Part shown: positions 43,916 through 58,400 of the stretch, one piece after another
How positions within the stretch are numbered: the stretch's first letter is position 1
Layout of the letters: every line of letters starts with the position of its first letter
Source of the DNA: Hydractinia symbiolongicarpus
Lineage: Eukaryota; Cnidaria; Hydrozoa; Anthoathecata; Hydractiniidae
DNA length: 64,000 nt
Direction: 5' to 3'
Assembly: GCF_029227915.1 (NCBI RefSeq)
Contig: NC_079884.1
Location: 25,234,001 to 25,298,000, forward strand
Made by a program: the position numbers and the translations under genes
Notes under the pieces: model-generated
Seen by the model: only the letters and a program-made list of their open reading frames with translations
What the model was told of the DNA's origin: nothing
The model's database searches: none

Positions 43916-46264
43916 TTAAAAGATCCTTCGCATATCTTTTGTTTACACATAAACTTAATTGTATTCTATTATAATCATCAAGCACAAACCATAACAATAA
44001 GAAGCCTTTTGTTCTTTCATTTAAGATGCAAGCTATTATTGAAAAGTGCTAAGGATGATGAAAGGTATTAAAGTCTGTACATATATTATAGAAATGAACG
44101 GACACCAACTGGTTTTGATACTTTTTACCATGATTAAAAATAGTACTTTCAATTGTTATATTTTATAACAAAATGCAGGGTTTTTCAGGCTTCAACAGAA
44201 CATTTTCTCGTAATGCTTTCTCGACTGCTTTCTCGTAATTCCTAAACAGAATAGCTATACTCTCAAAGGCTTATTATTAGTTTTCCCTGACTGTCTCATA
44301 TTACACACAGCATAAAGTACTAAGTTTTATATTACTATATAGCACACGGCTGGTTTCACTACTGTCAAACCACGGACAAAATTAAAATGGCTTCCACAAT
44401 TTTACAAGTTTGAGCTGACATTATGGCTCTGCTCTAAAAAAGTCGCTTATTTACATATTTGTCACATTAGGACCAAAAGTGACCCTTTGGACAGTTTAAT
44501 AATTCATCTCATAATCTTCAATGGCCTCAGAATCCAAAGTAATGTTTTTTAGTCCGTTAATAAACAATTTTTAAGCATACATTGAGGCTGAGAGAGGCTC
44601 TAAAGGCCATTCACATATTTAGCTAGCTAAAGAATGACGTATCGTTATGTTTTTTATTATTTCTAAAAAAGATCAAATTCACTAAAAAACAAAATAAAAT
44701 AAAATTATACTTTCTGAATTCCACAAAACAGTTGATTATTTGTTACTTGTTTACGTAGCTGCCTGGCTCTCGTGCAAATGTTCTTTCGTTTTCGCAATTT
44801 CGTTGAAATTGCGCCTGGGTTCGTGTAAAATTAACATGAATCTTAGCAGCCGTGCTCAGTTAATGCGTGTCCCCAGGGCTTTTTAGGTTTCTTTAAGTCG
44901 GAAAATCCGTTGAAGATCTCAAACGAAGGAAAAGCTAACTCTGTTTTGTAAGTCTTTAGACTTTAGAAATAATTTCGCACTGAAAACAAGTGCACCTCGG
45001 TGTATGATCATTCTGATTTTTTTGTTTCACATTAAATTCGTTTTATTTTATAACAATAAAACATGCTAACAATAACAGCATGCGGCACCGCAAAACGCCA
45101 CCTAGTGGATTTGATTCAAACTTTCCGCAGCGTCATGCGTCCCACCGGTGAGTATACGTCATTTTGCGGCCACCATTTATATTCTAAACGTGCCAGGTCC
45201 CTCAAACCTTCTTACGGTTCACCCTTCGAAATTAGCACAACCACGCCTGTCGCAGTTTATAAATTCTTAAATAAAAAACTAATTGCGTTGTTTTTGTAAG
45301 TTCATTATTTACCAGGGTAGGGATGTCAGAAGAATATTATCAGGCCTATAAGATTTAAGTGAGTTTGGTTATTATACAGTTTAAATTGTGTTATTCGGCC
45401 CGTTCTTTAAGCATTCATTTACAGCGCGAGAATAAAAAAAAACGACTTGTTTTGCTCGTAAACCGTAACCATAACAGTAACCGTAACGTCTGGTTCGATC
45501 TCGCAGTGTGTCTCCTATATCTTATGATTCAATACTATTAATTATTACTGACTACTTCAAAAATAAGCGTGTTAAATTTTAAAAGTACTGTTTAGTGAAA
45601 CTTCGGTGAAACGAGTTTATAGTAAGACAATGTTTAACACATGAAAGCCTTTAAGTAACATTTTCATGTAATGCTTTACCTGTCATCAACAGGATGCTTG
45701 AATAGACTGGGGATTCTTCTGTTTGCGATGTTACTTAGGATATATTAAAAGGCGCTATCATCTTAGTACGTTCGTACACGGCTCAGTGGGTCATTTATCT
45801 CAATTATATTTGGGTGCCGTTAAAGAAAAGATAATCATATTGTCTTTCGGGAGATAGGATAGTCACAACTTCGCACCGAATAATACTGTGAATACTTAGC
45901 AGCACCAGAAAAGGGGATAAAGTAATTTTTAAGTACATCGCACCTCTAGTGAGAATGTTATCTGCGCTACTTAACCACTAAAAAAGAATCCAAAGAATCC
46001 AACCAACTTAATGAATATTGAATTGTACAGCTACAGTTTTAGAAAGAGATAAACAACTTGGATATGTGTATTTATTATGGATAAAAACTTTATTGGCGGC
46101 CATAGGAGAATAGAGAGATAAAGAGAGAGAGGTTAAATTGTTAAGCAACAGAGGCGGAAGTTGACACCATTTTTAATGACGCTGTATAGTATTCATATTA
46201 TTTGACGTCAAATTGTTTGTCGTGAATCGTAATTCATTTACAGTTTACTTGTGAAATATTTACG
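43916..46264. other. intergenic; possible isolated 5' exon near 45063
   Basis: Mostly featureless. At 45063-45151 an ATG opens MLTITACGTAKRHLVDLIQT and further residues up to a strong donor (ACCG|GTGAGT at 45149-45150). No partner exon could be matched. A CCCCAGGGCT motif at 44867-44880 matches the dispersed MITE-like ends. Confidence 0.35.
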
Positions 46265-47561
46265 ATGGCGGGTAAACGGAAGATGAAGAAGAATCAATAT
46301 AGAAACAAATCAAATAAACAAGTTATCAACAACCAGCTTGTACAAAATAAGTCTGATGCTGAAGTTAAACAAAGCAGTAACCCAGACGTTATGTTGTTGA
46401 AGGAGAATGCAACAATGGTCGCAGATGAGGAGAAACTTAACATCGCGTCCAATCAAGTAAGTTTGATTGACACCCTTATTGTAATCTGCAGTTATTTTGT
46501 CAATTTGTCATTCAGTACCTGTACCTCTTATATCAAATTGGCCTAATTTGCACCATAACTTACTAAGTACCTCTTGATTGAGGAGGTGTGATTTCTTAAA
46601 CAACCTTCTTTTTTAGGCAACAGAAATAGATTTTGCTATTAACACTCTGACGCAACAACTGAATTATAACACAGTCATTATCCTTTCCTTGAAAGATGAC
46701 ATAGCAAATCAAGCTATTGAAATTAAAGCCAAAGATGCAACCATAGCTGCAATGAAAATTGACCAGGAAAGATCGAATTCAGCTTATGAAGCGATTTCAA
46801 AGCAGAATCAAATTCTTCAGAAAGAGCTAGCTCAAACAAAGCTTGCAAATAAATCCATCAACGAAGTTTTACTGAAGATGAATCAACAACATGCACTTTT
46901 AAATGCAAGCGTTGAAGGATATAAGATGAAAGTTGAGGCAGCGGAAACACATAGTAAATCTTTAGAAGTGCAACTTTTAGAGTTAACACAAAAAGTAAAA
47001 GTTTATGAGGATGAACGTGCCCACATGTTGGCTGAAATAGCACATCTGAAGAAAAAAAATGAGATGCAGCTCGAAGAAGTTGGAGAATTAAAGGCAACAA
47101 TATCAAAATGTCAATTCAATATGAAGGAAAAGGAACAAGAATTGGCAAACATGAAAGAAAGAGAAGAAAAAATCTATCAAGAAAATGAAAGCACAGTCGC
47201 CAAGCTGCTGGCAGAACATGCCATAGAAGTATCTCTTTTGCAACTACAGCTAGAACAAGAACGTTGTCAAAAAGAGAATGAGATTTCAAATTTATCGAGA
47301 GAAATAATCGAGAAAGACACACAGGCTATCAAGCTTCAAGAACAAAATTTTGACCTAGAAGCTAATCTAAAATCTTTAGAAAAAAGATTTAACCAATCAA
47401 ATGAATTTACACAGGACATAGTTGGACATTTTATGAGTGACATTGAAAGAAAATGCTCAAAGAGATGTTTTTACAAACCAAGGATTAAATGTTCGACAGT
47501 GAGATCTCGTCTACAGTTAATAGTGAACAAGATGAATGACGAGTTCTCAATACTACATTAA
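46265..47561 (+). CDS. two-exon coiled-coil protein, family unknown
   Basis: Exon 1 is 46265-46456 (ATG in GATGGCGGG context, ending CAA before GTAAGT); exon 2 is 46617-47561, after TTTTTTAG. The join is in phase and gives 378 residues. The first ~30 residues are very basic (MAGKRKMKKNQYRNKSNKQV), suggesting a nucleic-acid- or nuclear-targeting tail. Residues ~70-345 are almost continuous heptad-rich coiled coil without Pro (for example ANMKEREEKIYQENESTVAK). The C-terminus is basic with three Cys (ERKCSKRCFYKPRIKCSTV). I do not recognise the family; weak resemblance to many centrosomal or ciliary coiled-coil proteins is composition only. The gene is short and compact compared with its neighbours and lies upstream of CLIP4 on the same strand. 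Confidence 0.75.
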
Positions 47562-49262
47562 GTAGTAGACATTTTTTATGTTTGTGTCGTGTTTTTATAT
47601 ATTTTTATTACTAAAAATTTATGGTAATAGAAAATGAAACTATAAAATATTTTTATTATTTTAACCATGGGGATGCAAACATTTAGCTATGTTGTTAAAC
47701 AGATGAAGTTTTAAAACAAGCGGATAAACTGCGTTGATCTCATTATGTCTTTGTGCGCCAGCTAAACCACACTACCTATGGTGAGTTAATGTTTGCCCAA
47801 AATGACCATCGCATTATCAAATTTTTTTACCATGTACACTGTTGTTGTTGAGTAGCGGTAATGCTTCATTCAGTCGCTAACTAAGTTTGCAGATTGTCCA
47901 CGTGGCTTAATGCCAAGTCCGACAATATCGGGCTGTCTAAGCAAATATGCAGTTGAATTATAGAAAGGAACAAACTATAATTAAAACAATTTACCCTTGA
48001 CATTAACCTCGTTCCCAGGGCTCTTTTTTATTTTTTTAATGGCTGACGGTTGCCTTGACATAAGAGCTTGAAAAAACCATATCGATTATGCTATCGCTGT
48101 CGAGATAAATGTGTAACGTGTTCAAATGGGAGTGCACACGGGATGCGGGTGACGTTATTTAAGTTACTATATCTGTATGGCATGCTTTAATCATTTCAAT
48201 TAACACACCTTAGTGGTCACTGCTTTTCCTTGTTTCAGCTGTCCTCTGTCGCTGTCCTCATATTCCCTGTAACAAATATAGGAAGTTCTTTAACCGCTAC
48301 AAAGTTCATAGGAGATCAACATTTAAGAGTTATTTCTGTTGACATCACGTACTAATTTTTTTCCAGTTGCGTTTGTATTGTGTATCTTTGATTGATTAAA
48401 TTATGTCTCTTATTATGTCTTAAAGATATTCTGACTTTATTTGTTAATTATGGTGAATGAATGAGTTTGCAAATGTGATGATAACAGCTTAAATTTTAAC
48501 AGGATGACAAAACGTTTCATTGGAGGCGAAATCTTATAAAAACCATAGAGGAAAAGCCAGAGTTGCAAGGGTAGCAAGTTCAAATAATGAAAAGGAAGAA
48601 CCCCATTTTGCCAATATTCATTTTAATTGCATTCTCTTCTCCAGGTGTTTAAATTGGTTACATCAGAAGGATGTAAAAAATCCAGCTACGAAGCTACGAA
48701 GACAAAGGTTGAATTAATAATTAACATTCTCAATTCTTCCCCACTAACTTAAAATCGGTAGATCAGGGGTTGAACCAACGGATTTTAGTTACAACTTTAA
48801 TGGACTTCGATATTAACTAACATCTGTGCACGGATTAACAAATGCCAAGTGAATGAAACAAAGCAAGGAAATCTAACCGGAAACTAACTTCTTGTTGTGA
48901 GGAGTTGTTCAGAAGAAAAAAAGCCGAGCAATGGAATTTTGTATTGGCGATAATTAAGGAACATGCTTCTGTTCTATCAACTTTTTTCTCTTTGTGGAGC
49001 CGCAGAATAATATCGTTACCCTTCTGGTTGTAAATTTTAAACGCCAAGGGAAGTGCGTTTTGACCCTTTCTTTAGTTATCCATTTAATACAGGATTCATC
49101 GTCAAACTGTCATCAGATTACAAAAAACCCAAACGATTACGGACAGAGAGTAAATTATTTTCATAAATCGAGCGGTTGTTGAGGTCTTGTGTGCTCTCCC
49201 GAATGGCGAAATTCATTTCCACCCTCCTCTTGATGCCAGGCACAAGAGAAATCTGATTCATA
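47562..49262. other. intergenic, no gene supported
   Basis: No supported exon. AACCTCGTTCCCAGGG at 48005-48020 belongs to the dispersed foldback motif family. The rightmost part probably holds the CLIP4 promoter. Confidence 0.45.
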
Positions 49263-49286
49263 ATGGCAGACGAGAGCTGCGAATTT
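49263..49286 (+). CDS. possible first coding exon of the CLIP4-like gene
   Basis: ATGGCAGACGAGAGCTGC begins a short frame (MADESCEF) that could be spliced at a weak donor, GTAAAC, in phase 0 to the firm exon at 49499. It is chosen only because it lies closest and is in phase; another upstream exon is equally possible. Confidence 0.3.
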
Positions 49287-49498
49287 GTAAACATTCCACG
49301 CACGATTGCTCTTTTTTCAGAAAAGTGGTGCCGAAGGCAGTGTATATCAACCGTCTATTAATATGGGTATATTTTGATATTAGCTATGGTAAGTTAACGA
49401 GAATCAATTTATTTTTTAGCATGTATTAATGCTAAAACGTGTTGTTGGAAAAAGGTTTTATAAATGCTAGCTAATGCTAATGTGTACCATTTCATTAG

Positions 49499-52400
49499 GT
49501 AGTAAATGGTGGCGGGAACTCTGAATCTTCTGCATCCTCCCGAAAGACACCATGTTCATTCAGTGCTGTTGATCCACCAATATGTGAAGAGGTTTGTGGT
49601 GTAGCTATCTAGCTAGCTATTTTTTATACATTTCTTTAGCTAGCTATTTCTCAGCAGGTCAGGCCTCTTTCAAAATTATGTTTTGTTCACCACGTCACTA
49701 TAAAACCTGACTCCGTAGATCAGGAAAAATCTTCAAATAACAATATCACCAAAGCTCCCAAAGCAATCTATGGTGACTTAAGAATTGGTATTGAATGTTA
49801 ATGATGATCCACATCACAATCACAAACTTCAGATTGCTTCATTTTGTTTTGTTTTCGTTCTGGCCCAAATACGGACACTGGCCCGTCTTTAGACAGGACG
49901 GCCTGTCATAGGAGGGGTCGGTGTGTTTACAGTTGGGATGGCCCATCTATTGACGGGCCTGGCCCAACTAGGACAAATGTATGCAACTTTGTCTTAAGTT
50001 GGTACAGGCCCAACTATTGACAAAGGAATCCTCTGCTTTTAAAAAACTGTGTCATCGGATGGGGCAAACTCAACTGTACACAAAGGATGCCTGCAGTTTT
50101 AGAAAATGTGTGATAAGATGGGACAGACCTAACACTATTGACAAACAATTCCAATGCTTTTAGAAGACTGTGTCACAAGATCGGATGGGCCCAATATTGA
50201 CAAAGGACTGTGCTTTTAAAAATCACACTAAAAACAGGAACGGGCGTAACTATTGATACTTTTTAGAAACAGCCACAACATGGGCCAGTCTAAAGATTCC
50301 TATAATAAGGTTACACCTTGTGACATGGGCAACACACTGTTACGATTTAAAAAAAAATTTGGAAGACAGGCCTAGTGCAACTATGGACAAATGCAGTGTC
50401 TATAGGAGAGGACTGAAGAGAACAAAAAATGTATGGAGGAGAATAAATTATTTGTTAAAAGTTCTCTAAATATAGTCTATTACAAATATAGCTAAAGTAA
50501 TGAGCAATACAAATACCATTTCTTAAAAATTGAACAAACACAGACATAAATTTGATAAATAGGGATTAGTAGCACAGTCGGTAGAGCGTTCAGCTCATGT
50601 CCAAGTGGTTGTGGGTTTGTTCCCCACATCAGGCTGTCATTCAGTTGGGCAAGAATTTCAAAAATAAGTGAACAACTTAAACTGTGAAGAGGTGTATTGG
50701 AAAGACCTCAGGGAAATTCTACCTGATCAACTAATCAACTTTTTTTTTTAAAGCTCTAGGATGCAAGCATAACTTTAGATGATTATAGATTATAGATTAT
50801 ATGTCCACTTTAGCAATTAGGGCAGAAAAATTTCTTTATGTCACCGAGAGAAATGACTTGATTTTTGTTTAATTTTTTGTTTTGTTTTTTTGCATAACAT
50901 CAAATGCACTTTATGTTTTGCTGAAAAAACAATATTGTATATCTCTAAATTTTTGCATACTGTTATCGGTTGGAATAGTAATTTAACATTATTATAATTT
51001 TAGTGTCAAGAATTGGATCTTTCTTTTTTTGATCCAACATGTGCTGGTTGCCAAGATATACTATCCAAGTAGGTCAATTCATTCAGTTTTCAAAATACAT
51101 GTGGCTAGAATTATATCTACTCTTGAGGCTAACTCGTCAATTAAAAATTATATTAAGAAACAAAATTTATAAATTGACCAGGCTTTTGTTTAAGAGTATA
51201 AAATAGGGCTCAAGTGCTGCATGTCTTCAAAATATCTTCATTTAATAAAAAGGATTGCAGTCAAAACATATGCAAGATCTGTAATCAGACCAGTAATCTC
51301 ATTGAATAGGATTTTTTCACTTTATTAACCATTTTATTTCGTTTTTACTTTTTTTAGTCCAAGAACTACCATTTCTGAAATATTTGCCATAATGAGACAA
51401 TGGGTTCCTCAAACCCAACAACATATTGAAATTCTTATTGAGGAAATATTAAAAAGGGGAGGCCATATTGATGACAGAGACGGGCTTACTGATATGACGC
51501 TTTTACACTATGCAGCAAAGTCTGGTGCAATTGGTGTTGGTGATATTGAAACATCTTGCAATGTTGTTAAAAAACTGATTAGTCTGGGTGCTAATCTTAT
51601 TGCTAAATGTAGATGGACAGATATGTCAGCTCTTCATTATGCAGTTTTCTTTGACATCAAACCAGTTGTTAAAATCTTACTGGACGCTGGAAACATTCAT
51701 GGTATAAATTTTATTGCAAGGTTTTTTTCAATAGGTAGCTTTTATCAGAAGTACTATTTTAATGTTACCAATTGTGGTATTATGTGCCTGATCTAAACTT
51801 TGATATCACTTGAAAAAAGTTCATTTACACCAGTGAGATAACAGCTTGTTAGCTCACTTCTGCATGAATTTTGTTTTTTACACCAGTGTGACTGTTTGGA
51901 TATTTTATTATTTTTGTATTTGCTAATTTGTAAAAGCAAATTAAATTACCCTTTAAGGTAATATGCGATGATCTTATATATATGGATAAGTTTCCCAAAC
52001 CTGGGTCCTCAAATCTGTTTCAGAATGGACGAGTTGATGACGTCAACAAAAACCTTCAAACCCTAATATAAAAAATTTTGGGTTTTGGTGGGTTTTTGCT
52101 GATGTCAGCAAAATTTTTAAACCCTTTTATCTCATAATGCGTTTGTTGGAAACATATCCTATACATTTCTTGATCAGAGTTTCAACCTCTACACATTACA
52201 GGCAAAAAATAAATTAAATATCGCCCATTTTTTTTTGGATTTACACTGCTGACGTCAACTAAACATCTGAAACAACCTATTTTTCCATTGTCCTTCTGAG
52301 TGAATTTATCCACGGGCCTTATTGACTAGTATATAGTAATGAAGGTCTCAACATGCTGATGTCAGCAGCGGGATCAGTCTCCTCAAATTTGACTCAAAGA

Positions 52401-55400
52401 GTGGCACTAGAATAGAAATATTCGCATGTTTTAAATTATTTTTGAAATTTATTTGGTGATACAGAGAGTTATGCATTGGTACAGAAAGTATAAACTTGTT
52501 TACTTATGAGTAAGGTTTTCTGGACAAGTTAGTCTTTCTTCTCTTGTAAATAACCCTAGACCGTGATGTTGTAGGCTACTTGTGCCTATCATTTTGTTTT
52601 TTTCTAAAGGGGGAGTCCAAGTAAATTTCCATGTGGTTGTTGTTGGTAAATAATAAGAGTCATCCTTTGAATAGCAACTATAGCAACTATTGAGAATAAG
52701 AGGAGAAAAAATCAAGAAAAAAACCTTTTGTTTTTTGAAAAAATTTGTGAAGATTATTTCAGGGAACATGTCAATTCTAGAAAGATTATATTTCTTAACA
52801 AGAATTTTTGCCAAGGTGTATACAATTAGTAAAATTCACGAAAGTTACTCTATTAAAAATATATATAAGTACCTACAGCAGCCCAAAGTAGTATCATATT
52901 CTTTTCTCTGAAAAAGCTGAAATATGGCTTTATTCACTTGAATAATCTTTATGTTGGTAAAGTTAAAGGCGAGAAAATTTAAAAACCATTCTCTACTTTA
53001 GATATTGATCAATGCAGCAAAGAATTTGACGGTGGTACAGCGCTTCATATTGGTTGTGCTAACAAAAGCTACGATTCTGTAGAAACACTGGTACGCGACT
53101 ACTATCAGCATATTTCTTGGATGGGGCAGGGTAGGGATATTATGCACTAGTAGTCTTGAAGTCATGTAGTGGAACCATAAAAACGTTTTAAAGGGGATTT
53201 AGGGATTTCAATCTGCACAAGTCTAAAACAGTATTACAATGGACGCTATGAAATTAGATCAAAAAGATAGCTCACTCCAATATTTATTTTTTATTTTTTC
53301 CTTTTCCTTAGATTTCATATGGCGCAAATCCTCACTACGTAAATAAATTGGGAAAATTACCGATTAGTTGTATCCCTTCAGGTAAGTAGTTGTAAACTCC
53401 TGAAATGTATTATAAAGTTTGTTATATTGATTTTTAATTATTTTCTTTCAAATTGATTCTCTTTACTGTAGTTAAAACAGTGAATGTCAGAGTATCTTTC
53501 TCTGTTTAAACAACATTTTTAATAAAAAATGCTAAAAGCACTATTTTGAATGTATAAAACGGTTAAGTTTTTGAAATCTTTACAGGAAGAATAATTAAAG
53601 AAGTGTGATCTACTAAAAATTTATCTACGTAGCCATAAATCTGGATTTTTGTTTTTTGCTAAAACGTCTAAGGTGTTGTTTGTTTTTATTTAAAAATTTG
53701 TGAAAAAATTATTTGGAAAATTGTTTCATATTTTAGGTGATGATATTGACACATCAGATGTTAAATCAAAACAAGTCATTGCATCATTACACCAACTGTT
53801 GTCTACTGCCATGCAGAATACAGAACCAAAAAAAACTCATGTAAGGATTTTAGAGTGAGAAAATTATCTCAGATTTTAAAATTTTATCAAGTTTTTTGCA
53901 ATTTCATTGTATTCCTTACATTTTGTTATTCTTACTAATTTTTTTATTCTTACAAATTTGTTATAATGACAGAAAAAAACCGAAACAAAAAAATTTTTGT
54001 AGCAGTTTCTGCCGTTGGGAATTTCTATGGAAAGAAATTTTTATGTACCTTTTTCTCGTGATTGTGGGACCTGTTTGCAAAGTTAGGTTCAAAACATTTT
54101 GTAAAATAAATCACAAAAATAAATTTGGCGAAGGTATAAAATAAAAATATTTTAAATCATCGTTCTCAAAAAAATTTTAAAATGCAAATTAAGATAGATA
54201 TTACAGATTCCGCCTTTACTGGCGGAAATCAACAATAGTGCAGTATTTTTGTGAGCGCTCTAAATTGCAAAAATGTGTTTTGCATTTCAGATAAAAGACC
54301 AGAAAAGTTTCTTTCGTCTGAATCGCAAAAATATCTTCCAATTTCTTCTCTTATTATGCCACATCTTTTTTTTGTTTTTTTAGACAATAATTTTTTAACA
54401 AATTAATTTTAGAAACCTTGTTTCTTGGTAATATCTAATATAATAGTAGGCTACTTCTGTGTGTCTTTCTGTGACTTTTTGAAAGTGGAGTATTTCTAGA
54501 AAATGTTTTTTAGTAGATTGTTTACATGCAGCATGTAAACAAATATCGCCAATTTTTTTGTATATTCACTGCGACGTCAGCAACTACATTTTTTCATTGT
54601 TCTAATGTATACATTTATATCCCACGACTTTAGAGTTTAAGTCTATCCACACTCCAAGCTTTGGGTTTGGAAATGAACGATCAAGTAATTGTGGCTGGAA
54701 AGGTATAGTTTAATTTAAAGATTTTAATTGTACCGTTTTTAAGGCAAAAATTAAAGCTGTTCTTACAACATTTAACTATATGATAAACAATAGCAATCAT
54801 GCTATTTTAAGCAGTATTTTGCCATTGAAAAAGTGACTAAACATACCAGTATAACAGGTTGGTATGTTGAGATTTTGCGGTTCAACGGAGTTTGCATCTG
54901 GTCAGTGGGCAGGTATTGAGTTAAATGAACCAGTTGGTAAAAATGATGGTTCCATCGCAGGAGTAAAGTATTTTGACTGCAAACCGAAATATGGTATGTT
55001 ATGAATTTTGAATTTATTTGTATTTGAGTATAGATGGTGTACTTGATGGAATAAATTGAATAAAGAAAACATTAGGATAACTGCTAACATTGGCCCGTTC
55101 ATCCTATTAAGTTCAGTTGGCTCAAATGGGGAAAAATAGGCATTCTCCCCAATAGGTGGCTTTCACGATTTATCCCTGGAGACAATCTTTTGTAATTAGA
55201 AAAGGATCGTAGGAGAATTAAAGTTATTGTGTTCTCTCCCTTCACTAACATTTTGTATGAAACAGTACTACTAGCAAAATGTATAAAGGGTGTCTTGAAA
55301 CATTTTAAATTGATTCTCTGCGTTTAAAAATTTAAAAATTGATGTCAGAGAAAGGTAACGAAAAAATTTAGATTAAGTAAGCGAAATTTGCCACATTCAT

Positions 55401-58400
55401 GAGAGTTTATATCACGAAATTCTTATTGGTTCTCAAAAGTTTATAAGCATTAAATAAAAAAATTCTTTTAATTTGCCAAAGTTAGTGTTTGTAGCAGTAA
55501 AATTGACTCTCAAAATATCTTGTCCGGGAAATTCAAAAAATTTCGCAAATTTTCTCTGTTAAATGTAACTTTTTTTTTAGGAATATTCGCACCGCTGACA
55601 CGTGTAAACAAATACGATGGAACATTACCAGTTCCACTGGGAATTAATGGTTCACGAAACAGTTCAAGTAAGTTCCTCTTTTCTTTGGGAGATATCTCAA
55701 TGTGTATCAATGCTGTTTCGTGATGCTTCTGTTTATACTGATAACCTTCTTTCTTATTTTAGGAGCATCTTCTGCAGATTCAAATAGGCCAAACTTAGAA
55801 GTAAGTGCATCAATGGAGAGACGGAGAAAGATTTCTAAGAGTTTAGCGTAACTAATTTAAGCTTAACCGAAATTCAAAAGTTTTTTTGATGGAAACTTCA
55901 AAAAAAGAAGCGCCAAAACTCTTTTCACATTTCTAACTATAATAATTAAGTCGAAATAATTATTTTTTAATTTGTGTTAAGGTGCATGAAATTTCCACCT
56001 TACTTAACAATACTTGTCATACCTTATTTTGCTCCAAACCTTATAGATAGGTGAAAAAGTGGTTGTTGCTGGTCAGAAGATTGGTATTGTACAATTTGTT
56101 GGTCCAACCAAGTTTGCATCGGGGTATGTGTACTACTGCATAGTCATGAACCTTCCTAAAGCGGATATATGTGCAAAAGTGTCCCCTTTATGCAAACAGA
56201 GAGATTTTTCTAGAGATATGTTTTTAATTATTTGACGTAAAATTAAACAATCCCGAATGTTAGTGTCCGTTATACAGATGTTACGGCTTCAGGCCATATT
56301 CACAGATTTCACAGCAGCTGTTATCAGATAGGCGATTTATTGTTAACCTTTAACAGCCATTTTTTCAAAAATCAGGACGCACAAAGATGTGATATGGCCA
56401 AATGGTGACTAACAGAGAAAATTCCCTTCTTAGAATTTGGGTTGGTGTTGAGCTCGATCAAGCGGCAGGGAAAAACGACGGAGCGGTATCTGGTGTTCGA
56501 TATTTTGAGTGTAGTCCGAAACATGGAGTGTTTGCGCCGTTGAATAAAGTTAAGAGGTGGGAAATAAGATTTTCTTTTGTAGTTAAAACAGTTTATTCAT
56601 TCTGAGTTTTCAAATTATAATAATGCGCAAAATGGTACAATTTTTATGCGCAAAACATGCACGATAACTAGTACTAGAAAAAATGAAATTATGATTCTAA
56701 CAGCAGACGTGTTTTTCAATTTCAGAATTTATGGTGAAGAAGAATCGTTTCACGATACTGTCAGTAAGTGAGACATTTCTTTTAACAAGGCCTCTTCACA
56801 ATCCTTGCATTACACATCATGTTAAAGGATTTACAGGTTTTTTCATACCATACAATCTATTTAAATTGCGAGTTTCCCTTACTAACATTAAAAATATTTA
56901 CAATAATCTTTTTTAAGAAATAAAAAATATTGCGTTTCATTCTTTGAGAAAGGCTAAACAACCATCCCGGGGACAAACGGGATAATTCTTGCATATTTCA
57001 ATTGTAAGAAAAACACATTTCAGCAAATTTTCCCATGCCGACAAACGTGCTGTTCAGCCTCTATAGGAAGCATTTTTATAATTGAAAAATATAATGTATC
57101 ATAGAAAGTAAAATCACAGTGAACATTTACCGTAGGATTTTGGATTATAATTTGGATTAGCATATATTGGTTAGCATAAAACATTTTTTTTTAAAAAATG
57201 CATTGAACTTGCTGTCATCAGAATATTTTTATAGCTGGACTAGCGATTTGACTAATGGTTGAACTAGTCATTTAACAATATAGTGACAACTAGTGACTCA
57301 TCTTTTGTTTATAGATAATGACACTGCAGAACGCTTGTTGAATGACGAGAACGTTACACCTGAACCTGTACAGACCAAATCAACTGAAATTTCTAGTGGC
57401 ACACAAAACAGTGTTAAGAAGTCCACAAACAGTAAGTGTGATTGGCGTCTGCGGATATTTATAAATTTATAAAATATTTATGAAGCACATCACATGGAAA
57501 AAGTTGGGTGGGGGGTTTGGGCACAGGGGTGGTCATAGGGGTGTGTTGTGAGGGAGGTTGTTTGGCTATGTACATGCCTGCATTTTGACTCCAAATCTTA
57601 AGCCTTGTCTTGGCAAATTGACTTGTTTATTCATCTTTTGCTATGAGTACGGTCTTAGTGGTGTTATTAAAACGCGGTACGGTAACTCTCTTTCCAAGCA
57701 CTTTTTTCGTTGTATAAGTATAAGATATATGCAACTTCTGTGCTTATAATAAAAAGTGTTGTTTCGTAGAATTTGATGATAAGGTGTTTATAAAATGCAT
57801 AGGTTCGTCCGTAATGTGTCGAATTTTAGCGTCTTGAAAATGTGGCAAATTTAGCGTGTTTTGTTGAAATATCAATTTTAAACTATTTTAATCTTTTAAA
57901 GTAAATCAACTGCAAATTTAAAATATTTAAAAAAATTTAAAATTAACTACAAGCCAAATTTGCCATTTTAAACAATCTCCATATAAATTCACAAAAAAAA
58001 AAAGGTGGATTTATATGGAGTTTTTTTTCAAATCTCTAAATTCATACCCAGAGAGAATTTAACATTCATGAGGACTCGTGGCTCTATGAGACTTTATAAT
58101 GATAAGGGATGGCGTTAATTTTTAAATAGGTTGTAAGTGGTTTGTCAATAAGAATTTAACTGTCAACATGGATAAGCTAAAATCAGTGAAAAAAAGGTGC
58201 CGCCTGAGCGCAAATTTTGATTTCCATCGCCACAAGTAGTAATTTAACTGTTTCTATCTTAACATTTAAACAATTGGACTTGTCAAAGTTCACTTGTCAA
58301 TGTTTACAACGGAATAAGGATTTTGAACTTGGCTTATTTGGTTACATTTTAAACCCTTAAACGTGCTAATTGTTTCTAACGTTAGTATGACTCCTTTTCG

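Noticed and set aside
46858-47322. Minus-strand frames of 68-82 codons
   Set aside because: They are antisense shadows of the coiled-coil exon.
50565-50632. Functional tRNA gene
   Set aside because: The A box is canonical but the B box is degenerate and a SINE body and tail follow.
52500-52814. 104-codon minus-strand frame
   Set aside because: It lies in a CLIP4 intron, has no similarity, and its composition is that of AT-rich noncoding DNA.
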